Origin: Gammaproteobacteria bacterium
GTDB taxonomy: Bacteria > Pseudomonadota > Gammaproteobacteria > Chromatiales > Chromatiaceae
Assembly: GCA_030148485.1 (NCBI GenBank)
Contig: JASBTJ010000047.1
Span: 1 to 35,552, forward strand
Length of the DNA stretch: 35,552 nucleotides
Reading direction: 5' to 3'
Shown: in pieces, positions 21,273 through 29,746 of the stretch
Numbering within the stretch: the stretch's first letter is position 1
How the letters are laid out: every line of letters begins with the position of its first letter
Notes under the pieces: model-generated
What the model was told of the DNA's origin: nothing
The model's database searches: none
The model's input: the letters and a program-made list of their open reading frames with translations, nothing else
Program-made: the position numbers and the translations under genes

Positions 21273-22667
21273 ATGGGCGATACGGGTTATCAACGCTGGA
21301 TCTGTGAGGCATGTGGTTTCGTCTACGACGAAGCCAAGGGAGACCCGGACTCGGGCCTGGCGCCCGGCACCCGTTATGCCGACATTCCGGCGGATTGGGA
21401 ATGTCCGTTATGCGGTATGCGCAAATCGGATCTGCGGTTGTTGCGTGATACGCCGGCGCCGGCCAGGTCCGTGACGCGCAGCCCATCGCGCCGTGCCCCG
21501 GTCACGTGCCGTGGCGGTGACGATCATGTCGTCATCATCGGGGCCGGGATCGCCGGCTGGTCGGTCGCGGAACAGTTGCGCCTGCGGATGCCGGAGCGGG
21601 ACATCCTGTTGATCACCGCGTGCTCCGGGGACTATTACACCAAGCCAGCGTTGTCCACCGCGCTGACCAACGGACTCGGACCGGAAGACCTGGTGGTGGA
21701 AAGCGCGGCAAGCAAAGCGGCCGGGCTCGGCATCGCCGTGCGGACCCGGACCCGGGTGATCGACGTGGACCGGGCAAAGCGGCGCATCGCCACCAGCAAG
21801 GGCAGCATCACCTACGGGAAGCTGGTGCTCGCCTTGGGCGGCCAGCAGCGCGATTTGGCCATCCAGGGCGATGCGGCAGATCAGATCATCAAGATCAACG
21901 ATCTGCGCACTTATCGACGGTTGCGACAGCGCCTGGATGAAGGGGCGACCCGGGTAAGTATTCTCGGTGGCGGCCTCATCGGTTGCGAGTTCGCCGAAGA
22001 CCTGTCCAGTGTGGGTGTGCACGTGGATATCATCGAGCCGGCGCGTCAGCCTTTGGCAAACCTGTTGGTCGAAGGGCTGTCCCAGGGGCTGCGTGTGCGC
22101 TTGGCGGAAAAGGGCGTGCGTTGGCACCTGGGTAAAACGCTGGACCGGCTGGAACAGGGTGGCGATTGCGTGCGCGCCACCTTGTCCTGTGGCCAAACCC
22201 TGGAGACCGATGTGATCATCTCAGCGGCCGGGTTGCAGCCGCACACGACGCTGGCAAAAAAGATCGGGCTGCAGGTAACGCAGGGCGTCTGCACCGACCA
22301 CGACATGCGTACCGCCGACCCGGACATCTTCGCCGTCGGTGATTGCGCCGCCGTCGACGGGCGCATCTACCACCATGTGGATGCGATACGCTTACAAGCC
22401 AAGGCCGTGGCCGGCGCAATCGCCGGCACCGCCGCGCCGTTCGACATGACGGCGCCGTTGGTGCGCGTGAAGACGCCGAGTTTTCCCCTTGCGGTGTGTT
22501 TGCCGGCGGGCAGCGACTGCGCTGAGCATCCATCTGCGGACGGCTTGCGCGTCGATTACCTGCGTGACGGGGAACTGGTGGGTTTCATGCTGGCGGATGA
22601 GCATGCGGCCAAGGCGGCGTCCTTGTATGGGCGCATTACGGAGCGGCGTTGGCCGGATGCCTCGTGA
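21273..22667 (+). CDS. Rubredoxin-FAD/NAD(P)H oxidoreductase fusion
   Basis: 464 residues. Residues about 6-52 are a rubredoxin with CEACGFVYDE and CPLCG supplying the four iron-binding cysteines. After a basic Ser/Arg linker comes a pyridine nucleotide-disulfide-type reductase, with the FAD motif VVIIGAGIAGWSVAEQ at about residue 88, the NAD(P) motif ILGGGLIGCEFAED near 230 and IFAVGDCA near 352. It resembles rubredoxin reductase, here joined to its own electron acceptor. It would move electrons from NAD(P)H through FAD to rubredoxin iron and on to a partner, plausibly the flavoprotein two genes upstream. The ATG lies one base after the DUF302 stop, with no ribosome site of its own, so translation is probably coupled. 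Last gene of the operon. Confidence 0.93.
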   Translation: MGDTGYQRWICEACGFVYDEAKGDPDSGLAPGTRYADIPADWECPLCGMRKSDLRLLRDTPAPARSVTRSPSRRAPVTCRGGDDHVVIIGAGIAGWSVAEQLRLRMPERDILLITACSGDYYTKPALSTALTNGLGPEDLVVESAASKAAGLGIAVRTRTRVIDVDRAKRRIATSKGSITYGKLVLALGGQQRDLAIQGDAADQIIKINDLRTYRRLRQRLDEGATRVSILGGGLIGCEFAEDLSSVGVHVDIIEPARQPLANLLVEGLSQGLRVRLAEKGVRWHLGKTLDRLEQGGDCVRATLSCGQTLETDVIISAAGLQPHTTLAKKIGLQVTQGVCTDHDMRTADPDIFAVGDCAAVDGRIYHHVDAIRLQAKAVAGAIAGTAAPFDMTAPLVRVKTPSFPLAVCLPAGSDCAEHPSADGLRVDYLRDGELVGFMLADEHAAKAASLYGRITERRWPDAS

Positions 22668-22991
22668 TCGAGGGGGTTCGTGACCGGCAGTAGCGATGCG
22701 ATGGAGTGCGGCTTTCCTGCGACAAGTTTTCCGGCAGCCGCTGTGCGTGTCCAGCTTAAGGTGGTGGTGCGCCACAACGGGTGCCACTTGCGCTGACCGA
22801 CGATGGCGCTGTCCCCTGGGGTCTGCGCGGTGCCGCGCTTGGTCTGAGCGGAAGGGAATGTAGGTCAAGGTCGGATTGGTGACCCAGGTCTATTGACAGT
22901 TCGCGTCGGTTGCCCGAGCATGAAACCGGTGGCCGGTCACGGAGTTGACCGAGCAGCCCATGTGCGGTGTTCGCCGGTTCAGGAAGAAAAC
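22668..22991 (+). other. Intergenic region before the Tad pilus locus
   Basis: About 325 bases without a credible gene. A TTGACA at 22893-22898 could be a -35 element for tadB, but the hexamers 17 bases later match -10 poorly. No terminator hairpin with a T-run was found after the rubredoxin-fusion gene. AGGAAG at 22981-22986 is the ribosome site of tadB. Confidence 0.45.
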
Positions 22992-23840
22992 ATGTTTGGC
23001 AAGGATTACGCCATCGCCGCGATATTTCTCGCGGTAACCGCCGCAGCGGTCAGCGTCTACTTTATTTCAGTCAACGGTTATCGGGTCTATCAGCGCGTCT
23101 TCGTTGGTCGCGTAGACGCCCAGTTGCGCCTGAATTTTCTCTCGTTGCCGCCCTTCACACTCTTTGTGATCAGCTTGGCCGGTACCGTGGCACTGACGAT
23201 GTTCGGTGCGTGGTTGCTGGGCATGGTGGGTGCGGTGGCCGGTGCGATTGTCGGCTTGGTGGCGCCGCATGGTTTATTGGCCGTGTATCGGCGCCGGCGG
23301 GTCGCGCGTTTCGTCTACCAGTTTCCCGATGCCTTGGCATCGCTGGCGTCCAGCCTGCGCGCCGGTGCCAGCATGATGAAGGGTATGGAAAACCTGTCCG
23401 CGCGACAACCGGCCCCGCTGTCCGAGGAATTCGCCCTGGTGCTGGCGGATTACCGGGTCGGCAAGTCCCTGGAAGAAGCCCTGCACGGCTTGTTGCAACG
23501 GGTGCCGCAGAAAGAGATCGAGCTGTTCATCGCCGCGGTACTGGTTTCCCGTAGTGTCGGTGGCAGTCTGGCGGAAACCCTCGAGTCCCTCGCGTTTACC
23601 TTGCGGCAGAAGGCCCAGGTGGAAGGAAAGATTCGTGCCCTGACCGGCATGGCCCGCCTCCAGGGGTGGGTGTTGATGTGTCTGCCGTTGTTGCTAGGGG
23701 GCTGGCTCGCTTTGCAAAAACCCGCGCAGATGCAACCGTTGTTTGACACCTGGGTGGGTCTGTCCGTTCTCGCGGTCATCCTGGTCATGATGGGGCTTGC
23801 GGCCTTTATGATTCGACGGATCGTGAACATCGATGTCTGA
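22992..23840 (+). CDS. tadB: Tad pilus inner-membrane platform protein TadB
   Basis: 283 residues with AGGAAG six bases upstream of the ATG. It has an N-terminal helix (AIAAIFLAVTAAAVSVYFI), two further helices around residues 52-92, a cytoplasmic type II secretion F (T2SSF) domain (RVARFVYQFPDALASLASSLRAG, VSRSVGGSLAETLESLA), and two C-terminal helices. TadB and TadC form the platform on which the TadA ATPase drives Flp pilin polymerisation. It overlaps tadC by eight bases. Placing tadB-tadC at the start of the locus, far from the ATPase gene, differs from the usual tadA-tadB-tadC order. Confidence 0.93.
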   Translation: MFGKDYAIAAIFLAVTAAAVSVYFISVNGYRVYQRVFVGRVDAQLRLNFLSLPPFTLFVISLAGTVALTMFGAWLLGMVGAVAGAIVGLVAPHGLLAVYRRRRVARFVYQFPDALASLASSLRAGASMMKGMENLSARQPAPLSEEFALVLADYRVGKSLEEALHGLLQRVPQKEIELFIAAVLVSRSVGGSLAETLESLAFTLRQKAQVEGKIRALTGMARLQGWVLMCLPLLLGGWLALQKPAQMQPLFDTWVGLSVLAVILVMMGLAAFMIRRIVNIDV

Positions 23841-24741
23841 TCTTCTCTCTTTCGGCGCCGTTGGTTTCACCGCAACGGCGGTCGCTGCCCTGGTGATGAT
23901 CCCGCTCATGTTGATACGTGGCTGGCGAGCCACACCCAGCGATGAGGCATGGCGCGATCGCGCACCCTGGTTGATCCGCGGGTCGCGACCCTTGTTACGT
24001 CTGTTCGCTTTCCACGGCATGCGTTGGATGGGCGACGCGAGGCGTCAGCAATTGCGCAGGCGTTTGGAACAGGCCGGTGTCGCGTATTGCGTGACGCCGC
24101 CGGAATTCGTCGTGTTGCGCGGTGTCACGGGACTGGCCGGCGGGGTTTTGGCGATTTTGGCCGTCGTCGGCTGGCAGGGTACGTTGCAGGGCGGGTGGTT
24201 GCCGGCGCTCGGTGGCATTTTTGTCGGGTTGATCTACCCGGACCTCTGGTTGGGCGATCTGGGTCGGGCGCGAAAGCGTGCGATGACCAAGGATTTTCCT
24301 TTTTTCATTGACGTGGTGGTGCTGTGCATGGATGCGGGCTTGACCTTTGTCGCTGCGGTGGACAACGCCGTGGGACGACTACCCCAAGGCGCTTTGCAGC
24401 AGGAGGTGCACCACTTCATGCGCGAGGTACGCACCGGTTTGTCGCGCAGGGACGCATTGGCGAACTTCGGTCGACGGATCGACATGCCGGCGGTGTCCAA
24501 CTTTGTCGCCACTATCACCGAGGCGGAGGAGACCGGCGGATCGGTTGGTGCGGCGTTGAAGGATCAGGCGGAGCAGCGTCGTGCCGAAAGATTTCTGCGA
24601 GCCGAGGAGGCGGCAAACAAGGCGCCGGTGAAGTTGTTGTTCCCGCTGGTCGCTTTCCTCTTTCCGGTGACGTTCATCATCGTCGGTTTTCCTATCGTGG
24701 TGGAGTTGTTTCAGAGCGGCTCTGTGGACTTTTTTCGCTAA
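23833..24741 (+). CDS. tadC: Tad pilus inner-membrane platform protein TadC
   Basis: 302 residues. The N-terminal helix (SFGAVGFTATAVAALVMIPLML) is followed by central helices about residues 92-135, the T2SSF domain (FPFFIDVVVLCMDAGLTFVAAV, FVATITEAEETGGSVGAAL) and a final helix (LLFPLVAFLFPVTFIIVGF). TadC partners with TadB in the pilus platform. Its start lies inside the last codons of tadB, so the two are coupled. The basic segment after the first helix (RGWRATPSDEAWRDRAP) probably faces the cytoplasm. Confidence 0.93.
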   Translation: MSDLLSFGAVGFTATAVAALVMIPLMLIRGWRATPSDEAWRDRAPWLIRGSRPLLRLFAFHGMRWMGDARRQQLRRRLEQAGVAYCVTPPEFVVLRGVTGLAGGVLAILAVVGWQGTLQGGWLPALGGIFVGLIYPDLWLGDLGRARKRAMTKDFPFFIDVVVLCMDAGLTFVAAVDNAVGRLPQGALQQEVHHFMREVRTGLSRRDALANFGRRIDMPAVSNFVATITEAEETGGSVGAALKDQAEQRRAERFLRAEEAANKAPVKLLFPLVAFLFPVTFIIVGFPIVVELFQSGSVDFFR

Positions 24742-24754
24742 TGCTCGAATCGTC

Positions 24755-25111
24755 ATGCCATCGCTAGTCGCCAGCGGGATTCGTCGCGCCGACACGCTGC
24801 TGTTGCGGCTGCGCGGTTTGATGGGAAAAACCCGTGAGCAGGCCGGCGCGGGTCTGCTCCTGCGGCCGTGTCGTTCCATCCATACCGCGTTTATGCGTTT
24901 TCCCATCGACGTGGTGTTCCTCGGTCGCGATGGGGACGTGCTGAAGCTGGCGGTATGTGTGCATCCCTGGCGTGTTGTGTTCGCGCCGTGGCGCACGGCG
25001 GCGGTGTTGGAACTGCCGCATGGAGATGATCGTATCCGGGGCGTCGCCGCGGGCAGTCGCCTTGAGCTGTCAGGGCACTCGGTGTGGTTGCGGGAGATAT
25101 CAAGTGGATAG
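24755..25111 (+). CDS. DUF192 family protein
   Basis: 118 residues. LRGLMGKT near the N-terminus, then GLLLRPCRSIHTAFMRFPIDVVFL, VVFAPW and VLELPHG are hallmarks of DUF192, a small beta-rich fold often found in or near Tad and secretion loci. Members usually carry a signal peptide; this one does not, so it is probably cytoplasmic. It starts 13 bases after tadC and overlaps the next gene by eight bases, so it belongs to the Tad operon. Its role in pilus assembly is not established. Confidence 0.85.
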   Translation: MPSLVASGIRRADTLLLRLRGLMGKTREQAGAGLLLRPCRSIHTAFMRFPIDVVFLGRDGDVLKLAVCVHPWRVVFAPWRTAAVLELPHGDDRIRGVAAGSRLELSGHSVWLREISSG

Positions 25112-25550
25112 CGCGTTGATAATCGGTGGCCTGGTCGGCGCGGTGCTGCTGCTTGGCGGCTGCGCAACCCCGCCGGTCCACAAGGACATGACCGTGTCTC
25201 CGCCCACGGCAGAGACCGCCGATGTGGCATACCGGGCACAACAGTGGGATCGGGTGTCGCGCCTGTACCGTTATTTGCTGACCGGGGAGCCGGACAACGC
25301 CCTGTATCTCGCACGCCTCGGGGTGGCGGCATCCCATCGCGGGGACTTGGCGGCCGCTGAAGGTTATTTGACCCGAGCGGTGGCCGCCGACGCACGGTTT
25401 TCAGAGGCCCGATACAATCTCGCGTTGGTATATCTGAATCTTGCGCATCGGCAACTGGTTGCGTTGGATCAGGGTGGCGCAGATCCCCAGCGTCGTATGC
25501 GCGCACAGCGTATGCGAAACGTGTTGGAACGATTGGCCGCACTGCCCTGA
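25104..25550 (+). CDS. TPR-containing lipoprotein, TadD-like position
   Basis: 148 residues from GTG 25104 (GGGAG upstream). The signal ends in a lipobox LLLGGCATPP, with the lipid-carrying Cys at about residue 21. The mature part has tetratricopeptide-type helix pairs: ALYLARLGVAASHRGDLAAAEGYLTRAVAAD and ARYNLALVYLNLA. This matches TadD, the outer-membrane pilotin-like lipoprotein that assists the Tad secretin, though at 148 residues it is shorter than typical TadD. It overlaps DUF192 and is followed three bases later by the Lnt-like gene. Confidence 0.8.
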   Translation: MDSALIIGGLVGAVLLLGGCATPPVHKDMTVSPPTAETADVAYRAQQWDRVSRLYRYLLTGEPDNALYLARLGVAASHRGDLAAAEGYLTRAVAADARFSEARYNLALVYLNLAHRQLVALDQGGADPQRRMRAQRMRNVLERLAALP

Positions 25551-25553
25551 TCC

Positions 25554-27461
25554 GTGGCCATGCTGACGGTCGTCGCCGTTCCGCTGGCACTGGCAGCCAT
25601 GCTGCTTTCCCTGCCGCCTTGGTCGCGGTGGTGGGGGGTCTTGGTCATCCTTCCATTGTTGTGGTGGTGGACGGCGGGGCGCTCCTATCGCGGGGTGTGG
25701 TTTGCCGCAGCCGCCTTGGCCACGGGACTGGTGATCGTGGTGTTGTTCCCGGTTGTGCCATTGGCGCCCGCGGTGGTGGCTTGGGTGTGGGCCGTGCTCG
25801 TCCTGGGTTTCGCCGGTTTCCTGTATTTGTCCCGGCGTTGCCTATCGGTGCCATCCGTTGTGCTGCCCGTGTGGCTTGGCGCCCTCTGGTGGCTGATGGA
25901 GCAGGGTTTGCATCTGGCTGGTGTGCCGTGGACGCTGGCACTGCACCTGGTGGGAGACCCGCAGCGGCTTGCTGCGGCAGCCTATGTAGGGCAAGCGGGA
26001 TTGTCTGCGCTGTGGGTGATGTTGTCCGCCTGCCTCTATCTGTCGCTGGTGTCGCGTCATGGTACGGCCGTGCGGCGTCGCGCTGCGGGTATCGGACTGG
26101 TGCTCGCCGCGACGCTGATCCTGACAGCCGGGCTGCCCGAGCCGGCGTATCGTGACGGCCCGCGCGTTGCGGCGGTACAAACCGCGCTGGAGCCGGTTTT
26201 TATCGATCAGCCCGGTGCGCCGCTCGCACAGCGTCGGCTACTGGGTGAGATTCAGTCCGCCAACGCCAGCCTGTTGGCTGCCGGGATCGACGATGCGGTG
26301 CTGGTGGTTTGGCCAGAGTCGCTGTTGCCGATGGGCCCGATCAGTGAGCGGCATCATGTCGCCGAATTGGTGCGGGACGCACCTGGACGTGCCGTTTACC
26401 ACGCCTATCAGCCGACATGGTCGGGCGTGGAGAGCGTCATGCGCAGCGATGCGCTGTCGCCACCGGGCGTCCAGGCCAAGCTCAGACCCCTCCTAGGCTT
26501 CGAAGACACATTGACCGCTGGGAAACAGCTGTCGTTGATGACCTGGCAGGGAGAGAAATTTCTGCCTTTGGTGTGTTCGGATGCCTTGATGCTGGGCGGG
26601 TCGTTGGGGCGATTGCCCACGGCGCAGGCCGCATTCGCGGTGGTGGCGGTAAACGACGCGTACTTGAGTGACAGCAATCTGGCGTTACTGCATCTGGCCC
26701 ATGACATACTCGGCGCCGTTCAAACCGGCCTGCCCATCGTTCGATCGGCGAACGGTGGCGTGACGGCGATCATTTCGGCTCGGGGTCACGTCCAGTCCTT
26801 CATTCCCTTGTATGATCGCGGCGTCGCCCAGGCACAGCTGCGTCTACCCTTGCGCAAGACCTTCTTTTCCCAGTACCAGGTTGTCGTCGATGGCGTGTGG
26901 GGCTTGCTGGCATTGCTTGCCGTGTGGCGTTCATTGGGTCGATCACGGTCCACGCCCCAAGTGCCATTCACCTGGCGGCATGCCCTGCCAACGCTCCTTG
27001 TCACGCTGTTTGTCATCCTCGGTGTCCACTCCCAAGTGTCGGCTTGGGCGGATGCCGAGTATCTGGCTCAGCGGTATCCGGTGAAAGCCCCGGCTCCCTC
27101 CTGGCCGCTTTCCGGTGTCGCGTTTGTGCTTGGGAGCTACGGACTGAGACCGCACTCAGTGGCCGCTTCCTATGACGATGTGGCGGACTTGCGGCAAGCG
27201 CTGGCGCGTCATGGTTTGCAACTGACCAGCGGTGACGCGGCCCATCCGTCGGCCATGGCGGTGTACCTGAAACCCCGGCATATGGAGGCGGTGGTTGGCG
27301 TGCGCGAGGATGGCTTGCGTCGTGTTATGGACTTGAGCACAGGGAAATCGAGCGACGTGACGGCGACCCAATGGGGGCGGCGTGATAAGGGTGAGCGCTA
27401 CAGTATCGTACCGCGTGCGGCCTTGCGTCCGCCGTTCAATGACGCCATGGTCGAGCGGTAA
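25554..27461 (+). CDS. Apolipoprotein N-acyltransferase-like membrane protein with degenerate C39-like C-terminal domain
   Basis: 635 residues. About six N-terminal helices (to about residue 200) are followed by a nitrilase-fold domain (about 205-430), the layout of Lnt. The triad candidates are Glu in VVWPESLLPMG, Lys in AKLRPLLGFED (compare KRHLVPFGE in Lnt) and Cys in PLVCSDALML. A further helix precedes a C-terminal domain (about 520-625). Its SGVAFVLGSYG, RHMEAVVGV and VMDLSTG look like a peptidase C39-type fold with the catalytic Cys position occupied by Ser. Lnt adds the third acyl chain to lipoproteins. A dedicated copy beside the TPR lipoprotein in a Tad locus suggests a local modification, but cell-wide Lnt activity is possible. 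Start GTG 25554 or ATG 25560. Confidence 0.75.
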   Translation: MAMLTVVAVPLALAAMLLSLPPWSRWWGVLVILPLLWWWTAGRSYRGVWFAAAALATGLVIVVLFPVVPLAPAVVAWVWAVLVLGFAGFLYLSRRCLSVPSVVLPVWLGALWWLMEQGLHLAGVPWTLALHLVGDPQRLAAAAYVGQAGLSALWVMLSACLYLSLVSRHGTAVRRRAAGIGLVLAATLILTAGLPEPAYRDGPRVAAVQTALEPVFIDQPGAPLAQRRLLGEIQSANASLLAAGIDDAVLVVWPESLLPMGPISERHHVAELVRDAPGRAVYHAYQPTWSGVESVMRSDALSPPGVQAKLRPLLGFEDTLTAGKQLSLMTWQGEKFLPLVCSDALMLGGSLGRLPTAQAAFAVVAVNDAYLSDSNLALLHLAHDILGAVQTGLPIVRSANGGVTAIISARGHVQSFIPLYDRGVAQAQLRLPLRKTFFSQYQVVVDGVWGLLALLAVWRSLGRSRSTPQVPFTWRHALPTLLVTLFVILGVHSQVSAWADAEYLAQRYPVKAPAPSWPLSGVAFVLGSYGLRPHSVAASYDDVADLRQALARHGLQLTSGDAAHPSAMAVYLKPRHMEAVVGVREDGLRRVMDLSTGKSSDVTATQWGRRDKGERYSIVPRAALRPPFNDAMVER

Positions 27462-27505
27462 CCGGGAAAAAGTGTGAGTCGCCTCGCAGTTGGCATGGGA
27501 TGCCG

Positions 27506-27534
27506 TTGTCGCTCGACCGTGGTTCTCGTAATCT
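27506..27534 (+). promoter_or_regulatory. Weak promoter candidate for the Flp pilin
   Basis: TTGTCG (27506-27511) and TAATCT (27529-27534) are separated by 17 bases, 46 bases before the pilin ATG. Both hexamers match sigma-70 consensus only partly. A separate promoter would make sense, because major pilin is needed in excess over assembly proteins. Confidence 0.3.
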
Positions 27535-27579
27535 GAGCCTGCATGGAGCTTGTCAATACAAGGAAAGGAGTTGTCAAGG

Positions 27580-27867
27580 ATGTCACTCGTATCATTCCCG
27601 GTTTCCCGACGTCGCCTCAAAGGACAGAGCATGTCGGAGTATCTCATCATCACCGCACTGATCGCCGTTGCCGGCATTGGCGTGTTCTCCTACTTCGGCG
27701 ATGCCGTATCCAGTCAGGTCGCCGCCATGTCGAAGGAAATCTCCGGCGCGGATGGCGGTTCAGATGTCTCCGCCGCCAAGACCGCTGCGACCAACGCATC
27801 GACGCAAGCTGGCAAGCACAACTCCCTGCAGGACTACGTCACCGAAGACGCTGTCGGCGGTAAGTAA
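27580..27867 (+). CDS. flp: Flp-type pilin
   Basis: 95 residues from ATG 27580, with AAGGAG about ten bases upstream (a TTG at 27550 is the only earlier alternative). The prepilin site is KG followed by QSMSEYLIITALIAVAGIGV: Gly before the cut, Glu at +5 and Tyr at +6, then a hydrophobic helix. This is the class IVb (Flp) motif recognised by the TadV prepilin peptidase. The mature protein is about 77 residues, with an Ala/Ser/Thr-rich tail, longer than the most compact Flp pilins. It sits alone between the Lnt-like gene and tadG. The prepilin peptidase itself is not in the window. Confidence 0.85.
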   Translation: MSLVSFPVSRRRLKGQSMSEYLIITALIAVAGIGVFSYFGDAVSSQVAAMSKEISGADGGSDVSAAKTAATNASTQAGKHNSLQDYVTEDAVGGK

Positions 27868-27912
27868 TAGCCGGCCGCTTGTCGCTCAATACGGGCGCAA
27901 CAGGAGTCCTCA

Positions 27913-29082
27913 ATGGGTGGGTATCGGCAACGCGGGCAAATCATGCCCGTTGCTTTGGGCGTGTTATTGCTTGGCGCGGTGGGTCTGGTGGTGCTCTACA
28001 ATCACGGCACCCGCGTGTCGCAGAAGGCCGTTACCACCAATGCGGCCGATGCGGCCGCATACAGCGCGGGTGTGTGGACCGCGCGGCATCTCAATTTCAT
28101 GGCCTATACCAATCGGGCCATGATCGCCAATCATGTGGCCACCGGTCATCTGGTGTCCTACGTGGGCTGGATGCGCTACGTGAAGGAAGTGACCACGTAT
28201 ATCAAGCGCGTCGCGTCTTTCATCCCCTATGCACGGGAGATAGCCGAGATGGTACGGCGACTGGCCGACGGGATCAGCACGGCAGCGGACGAGGGCGCCG
28301 GCGTGCTGGTACCGCTGTCCCAGGTCAACAACAGCTTGCTGCATGCTGCCCAGTTCACCGCATGGGCAGCGCTGGCGCCGTCCCGCATCGATCGCATCAT
28401 GCAGGATGTCGGTCGTGCCCACGACCCGGCCATGCGGATCAACGATCGAACCGCAGCCGGTGCGATGCCAGGGTCGGTGCGGGCCTATGTCGATGTGGGC
28501 GTCGCCCGTCAGCAGGTCGGGGTGGTCGGCTTCGTTCGCAATTATCGACCTGCCGCGGACGACAACGAAATCAGTGCGTTTGCACGACGCAGTCTGGGCA
28601 AGTCGACGCGCTGGATCACCAATCGTAACGGCTTGAATATCTGGCCGGTCTATCGGAAACGAGGCGGGTCGACCCAGGTCGTGTCGGGCGGCGAGCTGAC
28701 CGATTGGCGTTCAGGCGACCAGGGTCAGACCTGGAACTGGAAGCGGATGAGCTGGCGCACCGTGGTAAAGGGCAAGGCGACGGCTCGTGAGTTTTCCGAC
28801 GACTACCAAGGCGTGCCGGGTTACTTCAACGTGACCGACCGGGACAAGAATACCAAAGGCCTGCGCATGTTCGCCTTTGCGTCGCTTCCAGCAAGCGCAG
28901 CCCCACAAAAGGATTTCATGGCGGTGACGCAGCGCACCGAATTGCTTTCGGCCATTGCCGAGGCAGAGGTCTACTACCGCGTGCCGGGAGTATTCACGGA
29001 TGACGATAGACAGCACTACAACCAGCTTTACAGTCCATATTGGGACGTGCGGATGGTGTCTGGCGGCTTGCCTGCTTTTTGA
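27913..29082 (+). CDS. TadG-like pilus assembly protein
   Basis: 389 residues. RQRGQIMPVALGVLLLGAVGLVVLYN is the N-terminal membrane helix of the TadE/TadG group (PF13400 type), followed by NAADAAAYSAGVW, the usual TadG segment after the helix. The remaining 330 residues are periplasmic, with no metal-binding VWA motif such as MIDAS visible, so it differs from VWA-bearing TadG proteins. It starts 45 bases after the pilin gene. It probably anchors or initiates the pilus. The C-terminus overlaps the next gene by 83 bases. Confidence 0.8.
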   Translation: MGGYRQRGQIMPVALGVLLLGAVGLVVLYNHGTRVSQKAVTTNAADAAAYSAGVWTARHLNFMAYTNRAMIANHVATGHLVSYVGWMRYVKEVTTYIKRVASFIPYAREIAEMVRRLADGISTAADEGAGVLVPLSQVNNSLLHAAQFTAWAALAPSRIDRIMQDVGRAHDPAMRINDRTAAGAMPGSVRAYVDVGVARQQVGVVGFVRNYRPAADDNEISAFARRSLGKSTRWITNRNGLNIWPVYRKRGGSTQVVSGGELTDWRSGDQGQTWNWKRMSWRTVVKGKATAREFSDDYQGVPGYFNVTDRDKNTKGLRMFAFASLPASAAPQKDFMAVTQRTELLSAIAEAEVYYRVPGVFTDDDRQHYNQLYSPYWDVRMVSGGLPAF

Positions 29083-29746
29083 TGTGCAGGCCCATGCATC
29101 AGGGTGTGTGTTGAAAGGCACAGATGGCGAGTCGGGACGTGGCGTACGTGCCCTAAGGGTCGATTATGCGGTGGTCGACCGCGATCTGTTGGGCGCATTT
29201 CCGCCAGGCAGCGTGGATCACATCAAGGGCGTTACCCGGCGCACCCTTTGGGTATCCGGGACCTATGCTCGCACCGATAGCGAAGGCGAGGTCGTTGCGC
29301 CAAAGTTCACCGGATCGACGATTGCCTATGTGCCGAAGCCGTATCACGGCGTCTCCATCAGCCGGCCCGAGGTGGTCTACAACTACGATCTGGTGAAAAA
29401 GACCGGCACGCGTGCGTGGCAATGCAGCGCCGCACCGTCGCGTACGGTAGCCGCGCCGATGGTCGGTTTTTACACCAAAGCGGCATCCGACCGGTTCCGC
29501 CGGGTGCCGCCTCCTGCTGGTAAGACGTTCCTGGGGGCAACGCCGATCTGTCACCAGGTACCGCCGGCCGAACAGGCGTTTATCGAGTGTGGTGGCGACA
29601 TTTCTGGTTACAACGTCACCCTGTACGCCACCCGCCGAGGGGCTATCGACCGGACCACCACCGTAACGTCGGAGGCGGTGTCGGCAACGACGGTTTGTGT
29701 AAAGGAGTCGCTGTTCGAACCGGAGGCCGGGATCCGATGGCGATGA
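29000..29746 (+). CDS. Secreted protein of unknown function in the Tad locus
   Basis: 248 residues if the ATG at 29000 is used. A signal-like segment, VHIGTCGWCLAACLLFDVQAHA at residues 10-32, precedes a mature part with six or so cysteines (GCVLKG, WQCSAAP, PICHQVP, FIECGG, TTVCVKE), which suggests disulfide bonds in the periplasm. No family is recognised. The start lies 83 bases inside the tadG-like gene; no in-frame ATG or GTG closer to the signal peptide exists, so the overlap appears genuine. It lies between TadG-like and TadE-like genes and overlaps the latter by ten bases, so a pilus-related role is likely. Confidence 0.65.
   Translation: MTIDSTTTSFTVHIGTCGWCLAACLLFDVQAHASGCVLKGTDGESGRGVRALRVDYAVVDRDLLGAFPPGSVDHIKGVTRRTLWVSGTYARTDSEGEVVAPKFTGSTIAYVPKPYHGVSISRPEVVYNYDLVKKTGTRAWQCSAAPSRTVAAPMVGFYTKAASDRFRRVPPPAGKTFLGATPICHQVPPAEQAFIECGGDISGYNVTLYATRRGAIDRTTTVTSEAVSATTVCVKESLFEPEAGIRWR

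Noticed and set aside
22760..22800. A minus-strand TGGCACCCGTTGTGGC resembling a sigma-54 promoter before tadB
   Set aside because: The -12 GC is replaced by GG, and it points away from the Tad genes.
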